From NCBI GenBank assembly GCA_003819975.1, contig RPPU01000035.1, positions 1 through 14,876 of the forward strand: a stretch of DNA of 14,876 nucleotides, written 5' to 3'. Origin of the DNA: Desulfobacteraceae bacterium (GTDB lineage: Bacteria > Desulfobacterota > DSM-4660 > Desulfatiglandales > HGW-15). Shown piece after piece: positions 1 through 7,680 of this stretch. How positions within the stretch are numbered: position 1 is the first letter of the stretch; each line of letters opens with the position of its first letter. Position numbers and translations under genes: made by a program. The notes under the pieces were generated by a model. The model did not search any database. It was given only the letters and a program-made list of their open reading frames with translations, and had not been told where the DNA came from.

Positions 1-1
1 C

Positions 2-673
2 ATCAAGATTTTCAATGAAAAGGAGGTGGACGAGATTATCGTCCTCGATATCGGGGCGACCATCGGCGACCGCCCGCCCTCCATGGAACTGATCTCGGAA
101 ATCTCCAATGAGTGCTTCATGCCGATGTGCTATGGCGGGGGGGTTCGTACGCTCGATCAGATCGAGGGGATCATCCGCGCCGGGATTGAAAAAGTGGCCG
201 TCAATACCCAGGCGCATCTCGAACCCGCCTTCGTAACCGCTGCTGCAGATAGGTTTGGCAGCCAAAGTATCGTCGTATCCATGGACGTGAAAAGGTCTTT
301 CCTGGGCAAATACAGCGTGGTTGTCAGGGGCGGAAGACTCGATACCAGAATCGATCCGGTCGAGTACGCCCGGAGGATGGAGAGATATGGCGCCGGTGAA
401 ATCCTCCTTACGGCTGTCGACCGCGACGGAACCTGGGTCGGTTATGATCTGCCGCTGGTCCGTATGGTCAGCGAAGCGGTGTCGATTCCGGTCATCGCCT
501 GTGGAGGCGCAGGTTCTGTCGCCGATTTCGGGAGGGCCGTCAGAGAATCTGGAGCATCCGCTGTCGCTGCTGGCAGCCTGGTGGTTTACCAGCAAAAGGG
601 ACTGGGCGTGTTGATCGGTTTTCCGGAACGGAAGGCGCTGGAAAAGGTTTTAATCGAAGAGGTTGGATCGTGA
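2..673 (+). CDS. wbuZ: HisF-like cyclase of sugar amidination (WbuZ type), 5' truncated
   Basis: This is a TIM-barrel protein of the HisF (imidazole glycerol phosphate synthase cyclase) family. The frame is already coding at base 2 (IKIFNEKEVDE, a typical HisF segment), so the GTG at 26 is internal; I estimate that 30-40 N-terminal residues lie outside the window, including the first catalytic Asp of HisF. Visible family signatures are LDIGATI, CYGGGVRTLDQIE, AGIEKVAVNT, LTAVDRDGTWVGYD (which carries the Asp equivalent to the second catalytic Asp of HisF) and ACGGAGS near the end. A true histidine HisF is less likely because the next gene, overlapping by 4 bases (GTGA), is a sugar amidotransferase. 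In characterised loci such a HisF-like partner works with a HisH-like glutaminase and the PP-loop enzyme to deliver ammonia to a UDP-linked acetamido sugar. No his genes are seen here. The family is secure; the assignment to sugar rather than histidine metabolism rests on context. Confidence 0.88.
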   Translation: MKIFNEKEVDEIIVLDIGATIGDRPPSMELISEISNECFMPMCYGGGVRTLDQIEGIIRAGIEKVAVNTQAHLEPAFVTAAADRFGSQSIVVSMDVKRSFLGKYSVVVRGGRLDTRIDPVEYARRMERYGAGEILLTAVDRDGTWVGYDLPLVRMVSEAVSIPVIACGGAGSVADFGRAVRESGASAVAAGSLVVYQQKGLGVLIGFPERKALEKVLIEEVGS

Positions 674-1806
674 TTTGTTCCCGTTGCATTTATGATGACC
701 GGATTCCCTATATCACCTTTGACGGTAACGGCATCTGCAATTATTGCCGTCAGCATGAACAGCTTGATCTAGAGTATCCAACTGGGGAAAAGGGGTGGGC
801 GATCCTGGAAGGGATGGCGAAAAAAATAAGAGAATCGGGGAAAAACAAAAAATATGATGTCGTAGTCGGCGTCAGTGGCGGCTGCGATTCCTCCTATTTG
901 CTTTACTTGGCTAAAAAATTGGATTTGCGGCCCCTGGCGGCCCACTTTGACAATACCTGGAATTCGAGAACCGCGGTCGAGAACATTCAGAATGTGTTGA
1001 ACAAGTTAAAAATCGACCTATATACACATGTTGTAGACAATCGTGAGTATAATGACCTTTTCAAATCATTTTTAAAAGCATCAGTTCCCGAAATTGATAC
1101 TCCCTCCGATATCGGATTGGCCACCACGCACTATTTGGCTGCACGAAAATATGGCATCAAGTATATCTTTGAAGGTCATTCCTTCCGTACCGAGGGAATC
1201 ACCCCTCACGGTTGGGTTTATATGGATGGGAAATATATCGAAACCGTGCAAAAGCAATTTGGAACGATGCCCATAAAAACGTTACCCAATTTGTGGTTTC
1301 TCCCTTGGTTGAAGTGGGTCATATTTAACCGGATAAAAAAAATCCGGCCGCTATACTATATCGAATACAAAAAGGAAGAGGTTAAAGAATTTCTGAATAA
1401 AGAATTCGGCTGGCAATGGTACGGCGGCCACCATATGGAAAACCGGACCGCCTATTTCGCCAACAACTTTTATCTGCCGAAAAAATTCGCTATCGACCTC
1501 CGCTACTCCGAGTTTTCGGCGCTGGTCCGATCCGGGCAGATGAGCCGCGAGGAAGCGCTACAGAAAATCGCCGCGCCGAAACCATTCGACCCTGACATCC
1601 TGGATGAGGTGAAAAAACGGCTGGGGTTCAGCGACGCCGAGTTCGCGGCAGTGATGGAAAAACCGAAAAAAACCTACCGGGATTACCGGACCTACAAACA
1701 AACCTTCGAACGGTTGAGGTGGTTTTTCTGGGGGTTGTATAAACTCAACCTGGTCCCCAAGAGCTTTTATATGAAGTATACGCGGAAGTATAGGGATGAG
1801 CGATAA
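670..1806 (+). CDS. wbuX: N-acetyl-sugar amidotransferase, PP-loop ATPase (WbuX/WbpG/PseA-like)
   Basis: A 378-residue enzyme of the WbuX/WbpG/PseA family, which adenylates an acetamido group on a nucleotide sugar and replaces its oxygen with nitrogen to give an acetamidino group. Residues 1-26 hold two CxxC pairs (C3/C6 and C23/C26), a probable zinc site seen in this family. The PP-loop SGGCDSS is at 69-75, HFDNTWNS at 92-99 and the family signature EGHSFRTEG at 168-176. No membrane segment or signal peptide is apparent, so it should be cytosolic. The GTG start at 670 overlaps the preceding stop (GTGA) and has the Shine-Dalgarno AAGAGG (657-662) seven bases upstream. The pairing with the HisF-like gene suggests ammonia channelling between partners. 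Which sugar is modified (mannuronic acid type, pseudaminic/legionaminic type or other) cannot be told from this window. Confidence 0.9.
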   Translation: MICSRCIYDDRIPYITFDGNGICNYCRQHEQLDLEYPTGEKGWAILEGMAKKIRESGKNKKYDVVVGVSGGCDSSYLLYLAKKLDLRPLAAHFDNTWNSRTAVENIQNVLNKLKIDLYTHVVDNREYNDLFKSFLKASVPEIDTPSDIGLATTHYLAARKYGIKYIFEGHSFRTEGITPHGWVYMDGKYIETVQKQFGTMPIKTLPNLWFLPWLKWVIFNRIKKIRPLYYIEYKKEEVKEFLNKEFGWQWYGGHHMENRTAYFANNFYLPKKFAIDLRYSEFSALVRSGQMSREEALQKIAAPKPFDPDILDEVKKRLGFSDAEFAAVMEKPKKTYRDYRTYKQTFERLRWFFWGLYKLNLVPKSFYMKYTRKYRDER

Positions 1807-1869
1807 ATGATACTTGGGGAAAAAAAGGTATCGAGGAATTATCATTTTTATTTTTGGAGTGTTTAACAG
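1807..1869 (+). promoter_or_regulatory. Only sizeable intergenic gap; weak inverted repeats and T-rich run
   Basis: This 63-base gap is the largest break between genes in the window. An 8-base inverted repeat pairs AAATGATA (1805-1812) with TATCATTT (1840-1847), and a competing 5-base one pairs GATAC (1809-1813) with GTATC (1828-1832). The outer arm is followed by a T-rich stretch to 1855. The stem is A/T-rich with a 27-base loop, so it would be a poor intrinsic terminator; an attenuator, an mRNA-processing site or chance are all possible. I see no convincing -35/-10 promoter. The Shine-Dalgarno GGAG (1856-1859) for the next gene closes the gap. Confidence 0.25.
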
Positions 1870-3675
1870 GTGATCCAACAACTGGGAACCAATAACAAGC
1901 TTCACATCTTCTGGTTCGTAATCGATTCGGTTCGTACATTCCGTTCCGGGAAAGACGACAGGGACAGGTTGGCGGTTATGGACGACTTGGCGCTAGACAG
2001 CGTGGAATTCACCAATTGCCTCACGAGTGCCCCAAGTTCATTGTTGGCGGCCGCGGGTATGTTCACCGGTCTTCCCTCCACTTTCGTCGCCCGCCATTTC
2101 AACGATTTCAAAATTGGAATCGGTGCATTGGATACGATCGCTTCTCTTGTTAAAATCCATGGATATCGATCTTTTCCTATCCTCGATACGAGGGATATCC
2201 GGATACCCTTAAACCATGTACTTCCCAGCTTTGGTAAAAAATACCTTCCCAATGGATACAAACTGTCTGACTATGCCTGGCACAACTGGGATCTGAACCG
2301 TGTATTCCGGAGTATCCTGGATAAGTACGATTTTTCCAATCCCGCCTGTTTTACTTTCTGGTTCGATTGCCGCCGCGATCCGAAAACGTCCGACTATGTA
2401 AGAGAATGTATCGACTGGATAAAGGAAGAAGGATTGTATGAAGATGCGATAGTCGTTATGCATTCCGATCACGGCTATCCTGATCCCGATTCTCAATTGA
2501 ACGAAGCTTATTTTAAAGAACTTGGGCATGACATGGTGCTGACCGATGACAATATCCGGGTTCCCTTTTTTCTTAAGTATCCGGGCTGCCCCAAAAGCAA
2601 CAAAATAAAGGATGTATGTGGCCTGATCGACATCATCCCCACCCTGTTCGATATCCTGAAACTGCCCTACAAGGTCGTCCAGCCAAGATACCAAGGAATG
2701 TCACTGCTGCCTCTGATTCGCGGAGAGGAAAAAGAGAGCCGGATCCGGATTTCCGACACCCGCCTGCCAATGGATGTGAACCGGATCAGCGCATACCGGT
2801 CAACTATCCGGAAATACATCTATTTTCATGAAAGCCGGGCAGAGTTTTTTTTCGATCTGGAAAACGATCCGAGCGAATTAAAGAACCTTGGAGAGTCAGT
2901 GGCCTGTCAGACAGAATTGAATCAGTTTCGGGTCGTTCGTGATGATTTCGAACGGGAGATATACCTGTTTCACAGAGACAATCTGGAACGAAATGCCCGG
3001 AAGAGCTTTCAAAAAATGAAAAAATGGTTTCCCCGGGGATTGAAAAAAGTGGTGATTGTATCCAAGGGCATCAAGCCGATCATCAGTCTGCTTGCCGAGA
3101 AAACCGCCCGTTACTTCGATGGATGTCTGATTGATCTCGTCTATTCCGGTACTGAACTGGCCGGTATCAAAAATGTCTCAGGATGCTTTCAGGTGAAGGA
3201 CTTTACCTACGAAGAGATCGTTCATGCGGAATTGGGACGCTATGACCTGGTGGTTTTTTTGACCGAGAACAGTTCCCGGGTTTTTCTGAAGGAAGAGATC
3301 CGCAGAGGGATCAAGAGCATTCCGGCCCGAAAACACGTGTTGATGAATTTCAACTTCGAATTGTTCAATTACTTTGTTTACCGTTTTTTGCACAGCAACA
3401 AGTTGAAGATGTTTCTTGACTGGGATAACAAGGGGTTTTTGTATAAACAGGAACCGTTCTTCCTGATCAAAGACGTGGTTTTCTTCCTGATCTGGGCGGT
3501 GAAAAAAGTGTACAAGACCCATTTCACCAAGGAAAAAGATGTTGATTTGAAAGCAGCCAAGGATATCATGGATTTCAGAAAATTTCACTTGGAGGGAAAC
3601 GAATCGGGCTTGATTGAGATGGATGACCAACTGATGAAATATGAGTATACCCGGATCAGGACCAGGGATTCCTGA
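1870..3675 (+). CDS. Cytoplasmic sulfatase/phosphoglycerol-transferase-fold protein with unassigned C-terminal domain
   Basis: 601 residues. The first ~380 have the alkaline-phosphatase/sulfatase fold: first strand with metal-binding D19 (FVIDSVR), a nucleophile region SAPSSLLAAAGMFTG at 53-67, metal motif HSDHG at 198-202, IRVPFFLKYPG at 229-239, DIIPTLFDIL at 254-263 and the closing signature FFDLENDPSELKNL at 327-340. Classical sulfatases use Cys or Ser in CxPSR; here S53 stands at that position and the Arg is Ser, so a sulfatase with formylglycine is unlikely. A phosphoglycerol or phosphoethanolamine transferase, or a phosphodiesterase, is more plausible. No signal peptide or N-terminal membrane segment is seen. 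Residues ~390-601 begin with a Rossmann-like strand (KKVVIVSKG) and end in a basic region with one hydrophobic stretch; I do not recognise this part. The start is fixed: GTG 1870 follows an in-frame TAA at 1864 by one codon and has GGAG ten bases upstream. Substrate unknown. Confidence 0.78.
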   Translation: MIQQLGTNNKLHIFWFVIDSVRTFRSGKDDRDRLAVMDDLALDSVEFTNCLTSAPSSLLAAAGMFTGLPSTFVARHFNDFKIGIGALDTIASLVKIHGYRSFPILDTRDIRIPLNHVLPSFGKKYLPNGYKLSDYAWHNWDLNRVFRSILDKYDFSNPACFTFWFDCRRDPKTSDYVRECIDWIKEEGLYEDAIVVMHSDHGYPDPDSQLNEAYFKELGHDMVLTDDNIRVPFFLKYPGCPKSNKIKDVCGLIDIIPTLFDILKLPYKVVQPRYQGMSLLPLIRGEEKESRIRISDTRLPMDVNRISAYRSTIRKYIYFHESRAEFFFDLENDPSELKNLGESVACQTELNQFRVVRDDFEREIYLFHRDNLERNARKSFQKMKKWFPRGLKKVVIVSKGIKPIISLLAEKTARYFDGCLIDLVYSGTELAGIKNVSGCFQVKDFTYEEIVHAELGRYDLVVFLTENSSRVFLKEEIRRGIKSIPARKHVLMNFNFELFNYFVYRFLHSNKLKMFLDWDNKGFLYKQEPFFLIKDVVFFLIWAVKKVYKTHFTKEKDVDLKAAKDIMDFRKFHLEGNESGLIEMDDQLMKYEYTRIRTRDS

Positions 3676-3683
3676 TTATCGCT

Positions 3684-5195
3684 ATGACAAAAACCGTTTC
3701 GGGTTTTCTCGGTCAGAATCAAGACTCCCTGAAATCACAGACGTTCAAGTTATTTGTCGGGAAGTTCGTCTCCCTTTTTTTCCAGATGCTGACGCCGGTT
3801 GTTTTAACCAGGCTGTTGTCGCGGGAAAACTATGGGTTATATCAGCAGATCCTTCTCCTCTGCACGTTTGTCGGGCCAATCCTGATCTGGGGGATGAATA
3901 CCAGCCTGTATTTTTTTTTCCCGACCGCCGAACACAAAGTCAATCAATTATTGAGCCAGACTCTTTTATTCCTGGTAGTCACCGGGACACTGTTTTTTCC
4001 CATCCTTGTTTTCGGCAAGGGGTTTTTTGCAAAAATCCTCAGTAATCAATCGTTTTATGAATTTATCATCCCATGCGCCTTGTATATCTTTTTTTATATC
4101 CAGAGCGACCTGATCGAGAACTTGTTCGTGGTCGAAAAAAAATCAAATTTTGTAGTGACCTTTCTGATTGTTTCCAGTTTTTTGCGCGCCGGTTTCTCGA
4201 TCGCGGCTTATTTGGTATTTCGCAGTGTGGCGGCGCAGATCTGGGGGTTGGTGATCCATTTGGGATTGCAAACCTTGTTTCTCTGGGGTTACTTACTGCA
4301 TCACTACCGGATCCGATTCGACCCGTTTCACTGGGATAAAACCTATTTCCGCGCCCAGTTACGGTATGCCTCTCCGGTCGGATGGTCAGGCTTGATCGGA
4401 AATATCGGGGTCAAGATTGACAAATTCATCCTCTCCCATTTTTTTTCCCGAACTGATTTCGCTGTCTATTCAGTCGCTTTTTTTCGTGTACCTTTTATCA
4501 ATATCCTATTTCCCTCGATCGGCAATGTAATCGTACCCCAGATCGTCCGTTTCGGGAAGGATAAAAATTTTTCGGAAGCAAGGCGTCTCTGGCATAAAAT
4601 GATCCTGGTTTTCGCCTTGATCACCATCCCCTTCGTGTTTTATTCCTTTTTCACCGCCCGTGAGATGCTCGTTTTATTGTTCAGCGACAAGTACCTTTCG
4701 AGTATCGGCATCTACCGATTGACTTTACTGACCTTCTTTGTCCAGATACTGGCGCGGGGGACGATCATCACCGCGTTCGGCGAAACCCGATACCTTTTCA
4801 AGGTGCAGTTGATCTCGACCCTAACCGGATCCTTGTTGGGGTATTTCCTGGTCAAACGGTTCGGAATCTGGGGAGCGGCCTGGACCGCGGTATTCATTTT
4901 TTACCTGAGTGGCTGGCTGCAGGTATACAAATCCAAGAAAATCCTGAACCTGGACTTTGCCGCTTGGTTGCCCTGGAAGGACCTGGGAAAGATATTCGCC
5001 ATCTCTTCGCTGGCTGTTCCGGTTTTTTTCGTTTTTAAATGGTTGGCTTTAAACCGATTGCTTTTTCTCGCCTTAACGTTTCTGGTGTATTTTCTGGTTA
5101 TTTACCGGTTGTATATTCATTTTGGGTATACCGAGTTTATCGATTTCGTAAAAAATACATTGAAGACAAAAACCGTCGCCAGGAAAATCCCATGA
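3684..5195 (+). CDS. wzx: Wzx-type polysaccharide flippase (MOP superfamily)
   Basis: A 503-residue, very hydrophobic membrane protein with about 12-14 predicted membrane segments by eye, the usual size and pattern for Wzx/RfbX flippases that move lipid-linked repeat units across the inner membrane. The N-terminal part has the family pattern of a Lys-rich start, a first helix with FVSLFFQMLTPVVLTRLLS, then RENYGLYQQ, as in the LGxxxYGxxx segment of this family. Later segments such as GWSGLIGNIGVKIDKFILS and the positively charged cytoplasmic loops fit the same fold. It lies 8 bases after the sulfatase-fold gene and overlaps the next glycosyltransferase by 4 bases (ATGA), so it belongs to one transcript. 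The ribosome-binding site is weak (AGGGA at 3664-3668, 15 bases upstream), suggesting translational coupling. A T9 run at 3911-3919 lies in the coding sequence. Family assignment is strong; the substrate is unknown. Confidence 0.88.
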   Translation: MTKTVSGFLGQNQDSLKSQTFKLFVGKFVSLFFQMLTPVVLTRLLSRENYGLYQQILLLCTFVGPILIWGMNTSLYFFFPTAEHKVNQLLSQTLLFLVVTGTLFFPILVFGKGFFAKILSNQSFYEFIIPCALYIFFYIQSDLIENLFVVEKKSNFVVTFLIVSSFLRAGFSIAAYLVFRSVAAQIWGLVIHLGLQTLFLWGYLLHHYRIRFDPFHWDKTYFRAQLRYASPVGWSGLIGNIGVKIDKFILSHFFSRTDFAVYSVAFFRVPFINILFPSIGNVIVPQIVRFGKDKNFSEARRLWHKMILVFALITIPFVFYSFFTAREMLVLLFSDKYLSSIGIYRLTLLTFFVQILARGTIITAFGETRYLFKVQLISTLTGSLLGYFLVKRFGIWGAAWTAVFIFYLSGWLQVYKSKKILNLDFAAWLPWKDLGKIFAISSLAVPVFFVFKWLALNRLLFLALTFLVYFLVIYRLYIHFGYTEFIDFVKNTLKTKTVARKIP

Positions 5196-6331
5196 ACGAA
5201 TTTGTCGAGAGAAAAAAAAGATATCTTTTTATTGATTTTGACATTCATAATTTGCTTACGGCCAATGGGAGGCCGGTCGGTGGGTCTTGCCTGCGCCAGT
5301 ACTATTTTGGTTTGGGGTTGAGAGAGCAAGGGCATGAAGTCGGATATCTTACGCACATGGGCATCGATTCCGCGCTCGGCGAAAAATCCGGATTTACGAT
5401 TGTACCGGGATTTGACCCCATTTGGGGTATCCGTTGTCTCCGTTGGCTCTACTACCGTTTTCCGCGTCTGATTTATGCGGTAAGGGGATATAACCCCGAT
5501 TATGTGATTCAAACATCATCGGGGAATATCACCGGACTCATCGCAATGATATGTAAAATCCTCTCCATTACCTTCGTTCACCTGATTGCCAGCGATATAG
5601 ATGTGGATCACCGGTTGAAACAAAAAACGTCCCGGTTTCAATACCAGGTTTATCGATGGGGATTGTGGAATTGCCCGGTCATTGTGTGTCAGAATCAATA
5701 CCAGGCCGAATGCCTGCGGAAAAGGTTTCCTGAAAAAAAAATCGGCCTGCTTCCCAATCCCATTCAGATATCCGAAACCATAAGTAAACATAACCCGGCA
5801 GAACACCGGAGTTTTTTCGCCTGGGTCGGTAATTTTCGCAGTATAAAAAATCTGCAACGGCTTTTGCGGATTGTAAAAAAGCATCAGGATGTCCATTTTG
5901 TGGTAGCTGGGAAACGGATAGAAAACTCCGATTCCATGACCGATTCAGCATTGCGGGACTTGGAAAAATGCCGGAATGTGAATTTTACCGGATATCTCTC
6001 CCGATCGGAGGTTTTTGAGTTGCTGGCGAGAGCAAAAGCATTGCTGAACACTTCCGACGCCGAGGGATTCCCCAATACTTACCTGGAAGCGCTGTTGGCC
6101 GGTACGCCGGTTATCTCTCTCGGTATTGATCCAAACAGCCTCTTGTCACGTCACGAAATGGGGTTCGTCACAACCGAGGCTGAGATCGGGAAAGTATTCA
6201 TCGACGGATTTACCAGTTTTGACTATGAGTCCTTTCACTGGAAAGCCCTTGAGTATTTGCGGAAAAATCATGATCACCGGCTGATCGCCCGGAAACTCTG
6301 TGAATTCCTGGAATCGCCGTATCCTGTATAA
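5192..6331 (+). CDS. GT4-family glycosyltransferase
   Basis: A 379-residue GT-B-fold glycosyltransferase of family GT4. The N-terminal acceptor-binding domain begins with YLFIDFDIHN and contains NGRPVGGSC near 26-33, similar to the glycine-rich loop near the start of GT4 enzymes. The C-terminal donor domain has WVGNFRSIKNLQRLL at 211-225, a strand FVVAGK at 236-241, and the diagnostic EGFPNTYLE at 291-299 (the two Glu of the EX7E motif), followed by LLAGTPVIS. I chose ATG 5192 because it overlaps the flippase stop (ATGA) and has AGGA at 5181-5184, seven bases upstream. The frame stays open back to an ATG at 5039, but that would add 51 residues lying inside the flippase gene and lacking any resemblance to GT4 enzymes. 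The sugar donor cannot be deduced. Confidence 0.9.
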   Translation: MNEFVERKKRYLFIDFDIHNLLTANGRPVGGSCLRQYYFGLGLREQGHEVGYLTHMGIDSALGEKSGFTIVPGFDPIWGIRCLRWLYYRFPRLIYAVRGYNPDYVIQTSSGNITGLIAMICKILSITFVHLIASDIDVDHRLKQKTSRFQYQVYRWGLWNCPVIVCQNQYQAECLRKRFPEKKIGLLPNPIQISETISKHNPAEHRSFFAWVGNFRSIKNLQRLLRIVKKHQDVHFVVAGKRIENSDSMTDSALRDLEKCRNVNFTGYLSRSEVFELLARAKALLNTSDAEGFPNTYLEALLAGTPVISLGIDPNSLLSRHEMGFVTTEAEIGKVFIDGFTSFDYESFHWKALEYLRKNHDHRLIARKLCEFLESPYPV

Positions 6332-6336
6332 ACCTC

Positions 6337-7680
6337 ATGACCGGACATTTACGCGGTATTAACTATTACCTGATCGGAATCATCCTTTTTCACAATGTGT
6401 TCCCCGTCAAACCGATCATGGGGATGCCGGTGGCTCCCGAAAACCTATTTTATTTTTTGGGAATGATTCTGGTGCTCTATAATTTCAAACACGATCCTCC
6501 CCGTGATCGGACTATCATCCGGGTCATCTTTCTGTTTGCCATTTTCCATTTGGCGGTTTTTTTGGTTTTTTTCATGTTTATCCCCCGGGAATCGTACCCG
6601 TTGTTTAAACCCTTCAAAAATGTGTTGTTTTTTTTATTGGTGCTCCAGGTGACCGAGGAGCGGGATTATATATCCCTGTTGAGATTCTATCTTTTCCTGC
6701 TGAGCCTGGAGGCTGTCCTGTCATTATTGGCCCTTTACGTGGGCGGTGTGTTTCAGAGTATCTTCAATCTGTTTGCGGTCGATCCGGAAGCCGACCAGAC
6801 TCTTTTTATGAAAGGACGATTGGCGGGGTTTACAGGAAAAATCTTTCTTTTTGCCTACCCACTGAGCGTGATGCCCATTTTGGCTTTAACCTTCTACAAG
6901 GTTTCGAGAAAGAACCACTATTTGTTCCTGTTTTTTCTGGCGGTGTTTGCACTCATCCTGAATGGAGAGCGAGCTGCGCTCGTTTTTTGCATGGCGATCG
7001 TCGTTTTTTTAATGACCCGCTGGTTCAAACGCAACCGAAAGCTAGTTGTTTTGGCGATGCTGACGATACTGGCTTTTTCCGCATTCAACCAGGTTCTGAT
7101 GAAGGCCGAGGTCAGACACGCCATCTTGCGGTTGAGAGATTCGAGTTCCGACGAGATCCAGTGGCGTTTGGCCAAGCAAGCCGCCATGGTTATCGTTGTC
7201 CTCCGCCATCCAATCGAGGGAGGGCAAAAAAACATCGAGGAATATCGCGGATTGTTCCGTTCCTGGAGTGGTTTTTACCCGACCCAGCCCCACAACGCTT
7301 ACATTAACATGGGGATGTATGCCGGAGTGTTCGGTTGGATCATATTGGCGATTTTCATCGCATCTATGCGCCGGATTAAAAGAAGGGTTGACCGGATGAA
7401 AACCCAAAGGCAACCACTATCGATTTTTGTTGAGGGGAATTTCTGGGCGTTGATGGCGGTTATGTCGGTTTCCCTGTTTCACAACGCGGGTTTGTTTGAC
7501 GGGGAGCGCTCCGCCGTGATTCTGCTCGGTCTTCTATTTTCCGTGACCAACCGGAAAAAGCGGCTCAACTCCGGAATAATCGAGAAAGAGATGGGAAATC
7601 TAAGCTTAGGAAAACCCCCGATCAAATCGATGCCGGAGATCGGCCCTGTCGGAGCCGGGAGGGGGGGGCGATACCTATAA
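6337..7680 (+). CDS. wzy: O-antigen polymerase/ligase-like membrane protein (Wzy/WaaL superfamily)
   Basis: A 447-residue polytopic membrane protein with roughly ten or more hydrophobic segments. The first two-thirds are nearly all membrane, with LNGERAALV at 208-216 matching the (T/S)GSRGA-like segment common in O-antigen ligase/polymerase proteins. A large periplasmic loop (~255-320) ends in QPHNAYINMGMYAGVFGW; H319 is in the position of the conserved HN pair of this superfamily, and G330 and G333 follow. Residues ~406-447 after the last membrane segment are a hydrophilic Gly/Pro-rich tail. In a locus with Wzx, a Wzy polymerase is the likeliest role, though a WaaL-type ligase cannot be excluded. 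It starts 5 bases after the GT4 stop, with no good Shine-Dalgarno. The end overlaps the next glycosyltransferase, and the tail includes the run of eight Gs at 7661-7668; the 3' end may therefore be misplaced if that run is miscounted. Confidence 0.82.
   Translation: MTGHLRGINYYLIGIILFHNVFPVKPIMGMPVAPENLFYFLGMILVLYNFKHDPPRDRTIIRVIFLFAIFHLAVFLVFFMFIPRESYPLFKPFKNVLFFLLVLQVTEERDYISLLRFYLFLLSLEAVLSLLALYVGGVFQSIFNLFAVDPEADQTLFMKGRLAGFTGKIFLFAYPLSVMPILALTFYKVSRKNHYLFLFFLAVFALILNGERAALVFCMAIVVFLMTRWFKRNRKLVVLAMLTILAFSAFNQVLMKAEVRHAILRLRDSSSDEIQWRLAKQAAMVIVVLRHPIEGGQKNIEEYRGLFRSWSGFYPTQPHNAYINMGMYAGVFGWIILAIFIASMRRIKRRVDRMKTQRQPLSIFVEGNFWALMAVMSVSLFHNAGLFDGERSAVILLGLLFSVTNRKKRLNSGIIEKEMGNLSLGKPPIKSMPEIGPVGAGRGGRYL
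7658..7668 (+). promoter_or_regulatory. Strong purine-rich Shine-Dalgarno before an ATA codon
   Basis: The stretch GGAGGGGGGGG (7658-7668) contains a full GGAGG (7658-7662) eight bases before the ATA at 7671. This spacing is ideal for initiation at 7671, exactly where glycosyltransferase-like sequence begins in the next frame. No ATG, GTG or TTG occurs in that frame between the in-frame stop at 7497 and the GTG at 7734. The G-run is also a slippage-prone homopolymer. Confidence 0.5.

Noticed and set aside
26..673. GTG at 26 as the start of the HisF-like gene
   Set aside because: The same frame is coding from base 2 with HisF-like sequence, so this GTG is internal and the real start is left of the window.
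2..673. A histidine-biosynthesis hisF
   Set aside because: The overlapping next gene is a sugar amidotransferase and no other his genes are in the window; the HisF-like role in sugar amidination fits better.
1809..1832. GATAC/GTATC inverted repeat as a protein operator
   Set aside because: The arms are only 5 bases with a long spacer and there is no second copy in the window; chance is likely.
2209..2694. Long open frame on the - strand inside the sulfatase-fold gene
   Set aside because: It mirrors a strongly supported + strand gene, shows no recognisable motif, and has no ribosome-binding site or neighbours on that strand.
3178..3630. Open frame on the - strand opposite the unassigned C-terminal domain
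   Set aside because: I considered it because the + strand domain is unfamiliar, but the + frame is continuous with the sulfatase fold; the - strand product has no domain pattern.
5039..5191. N-terminal extension of the first GT4 back to ATG 5039
   Set aside because: It lies wholly inside the flippase gene, does not resemble GT4 sequence, and ATG 5192 has a good ribosome-binding site and a 4-base stop overlap.
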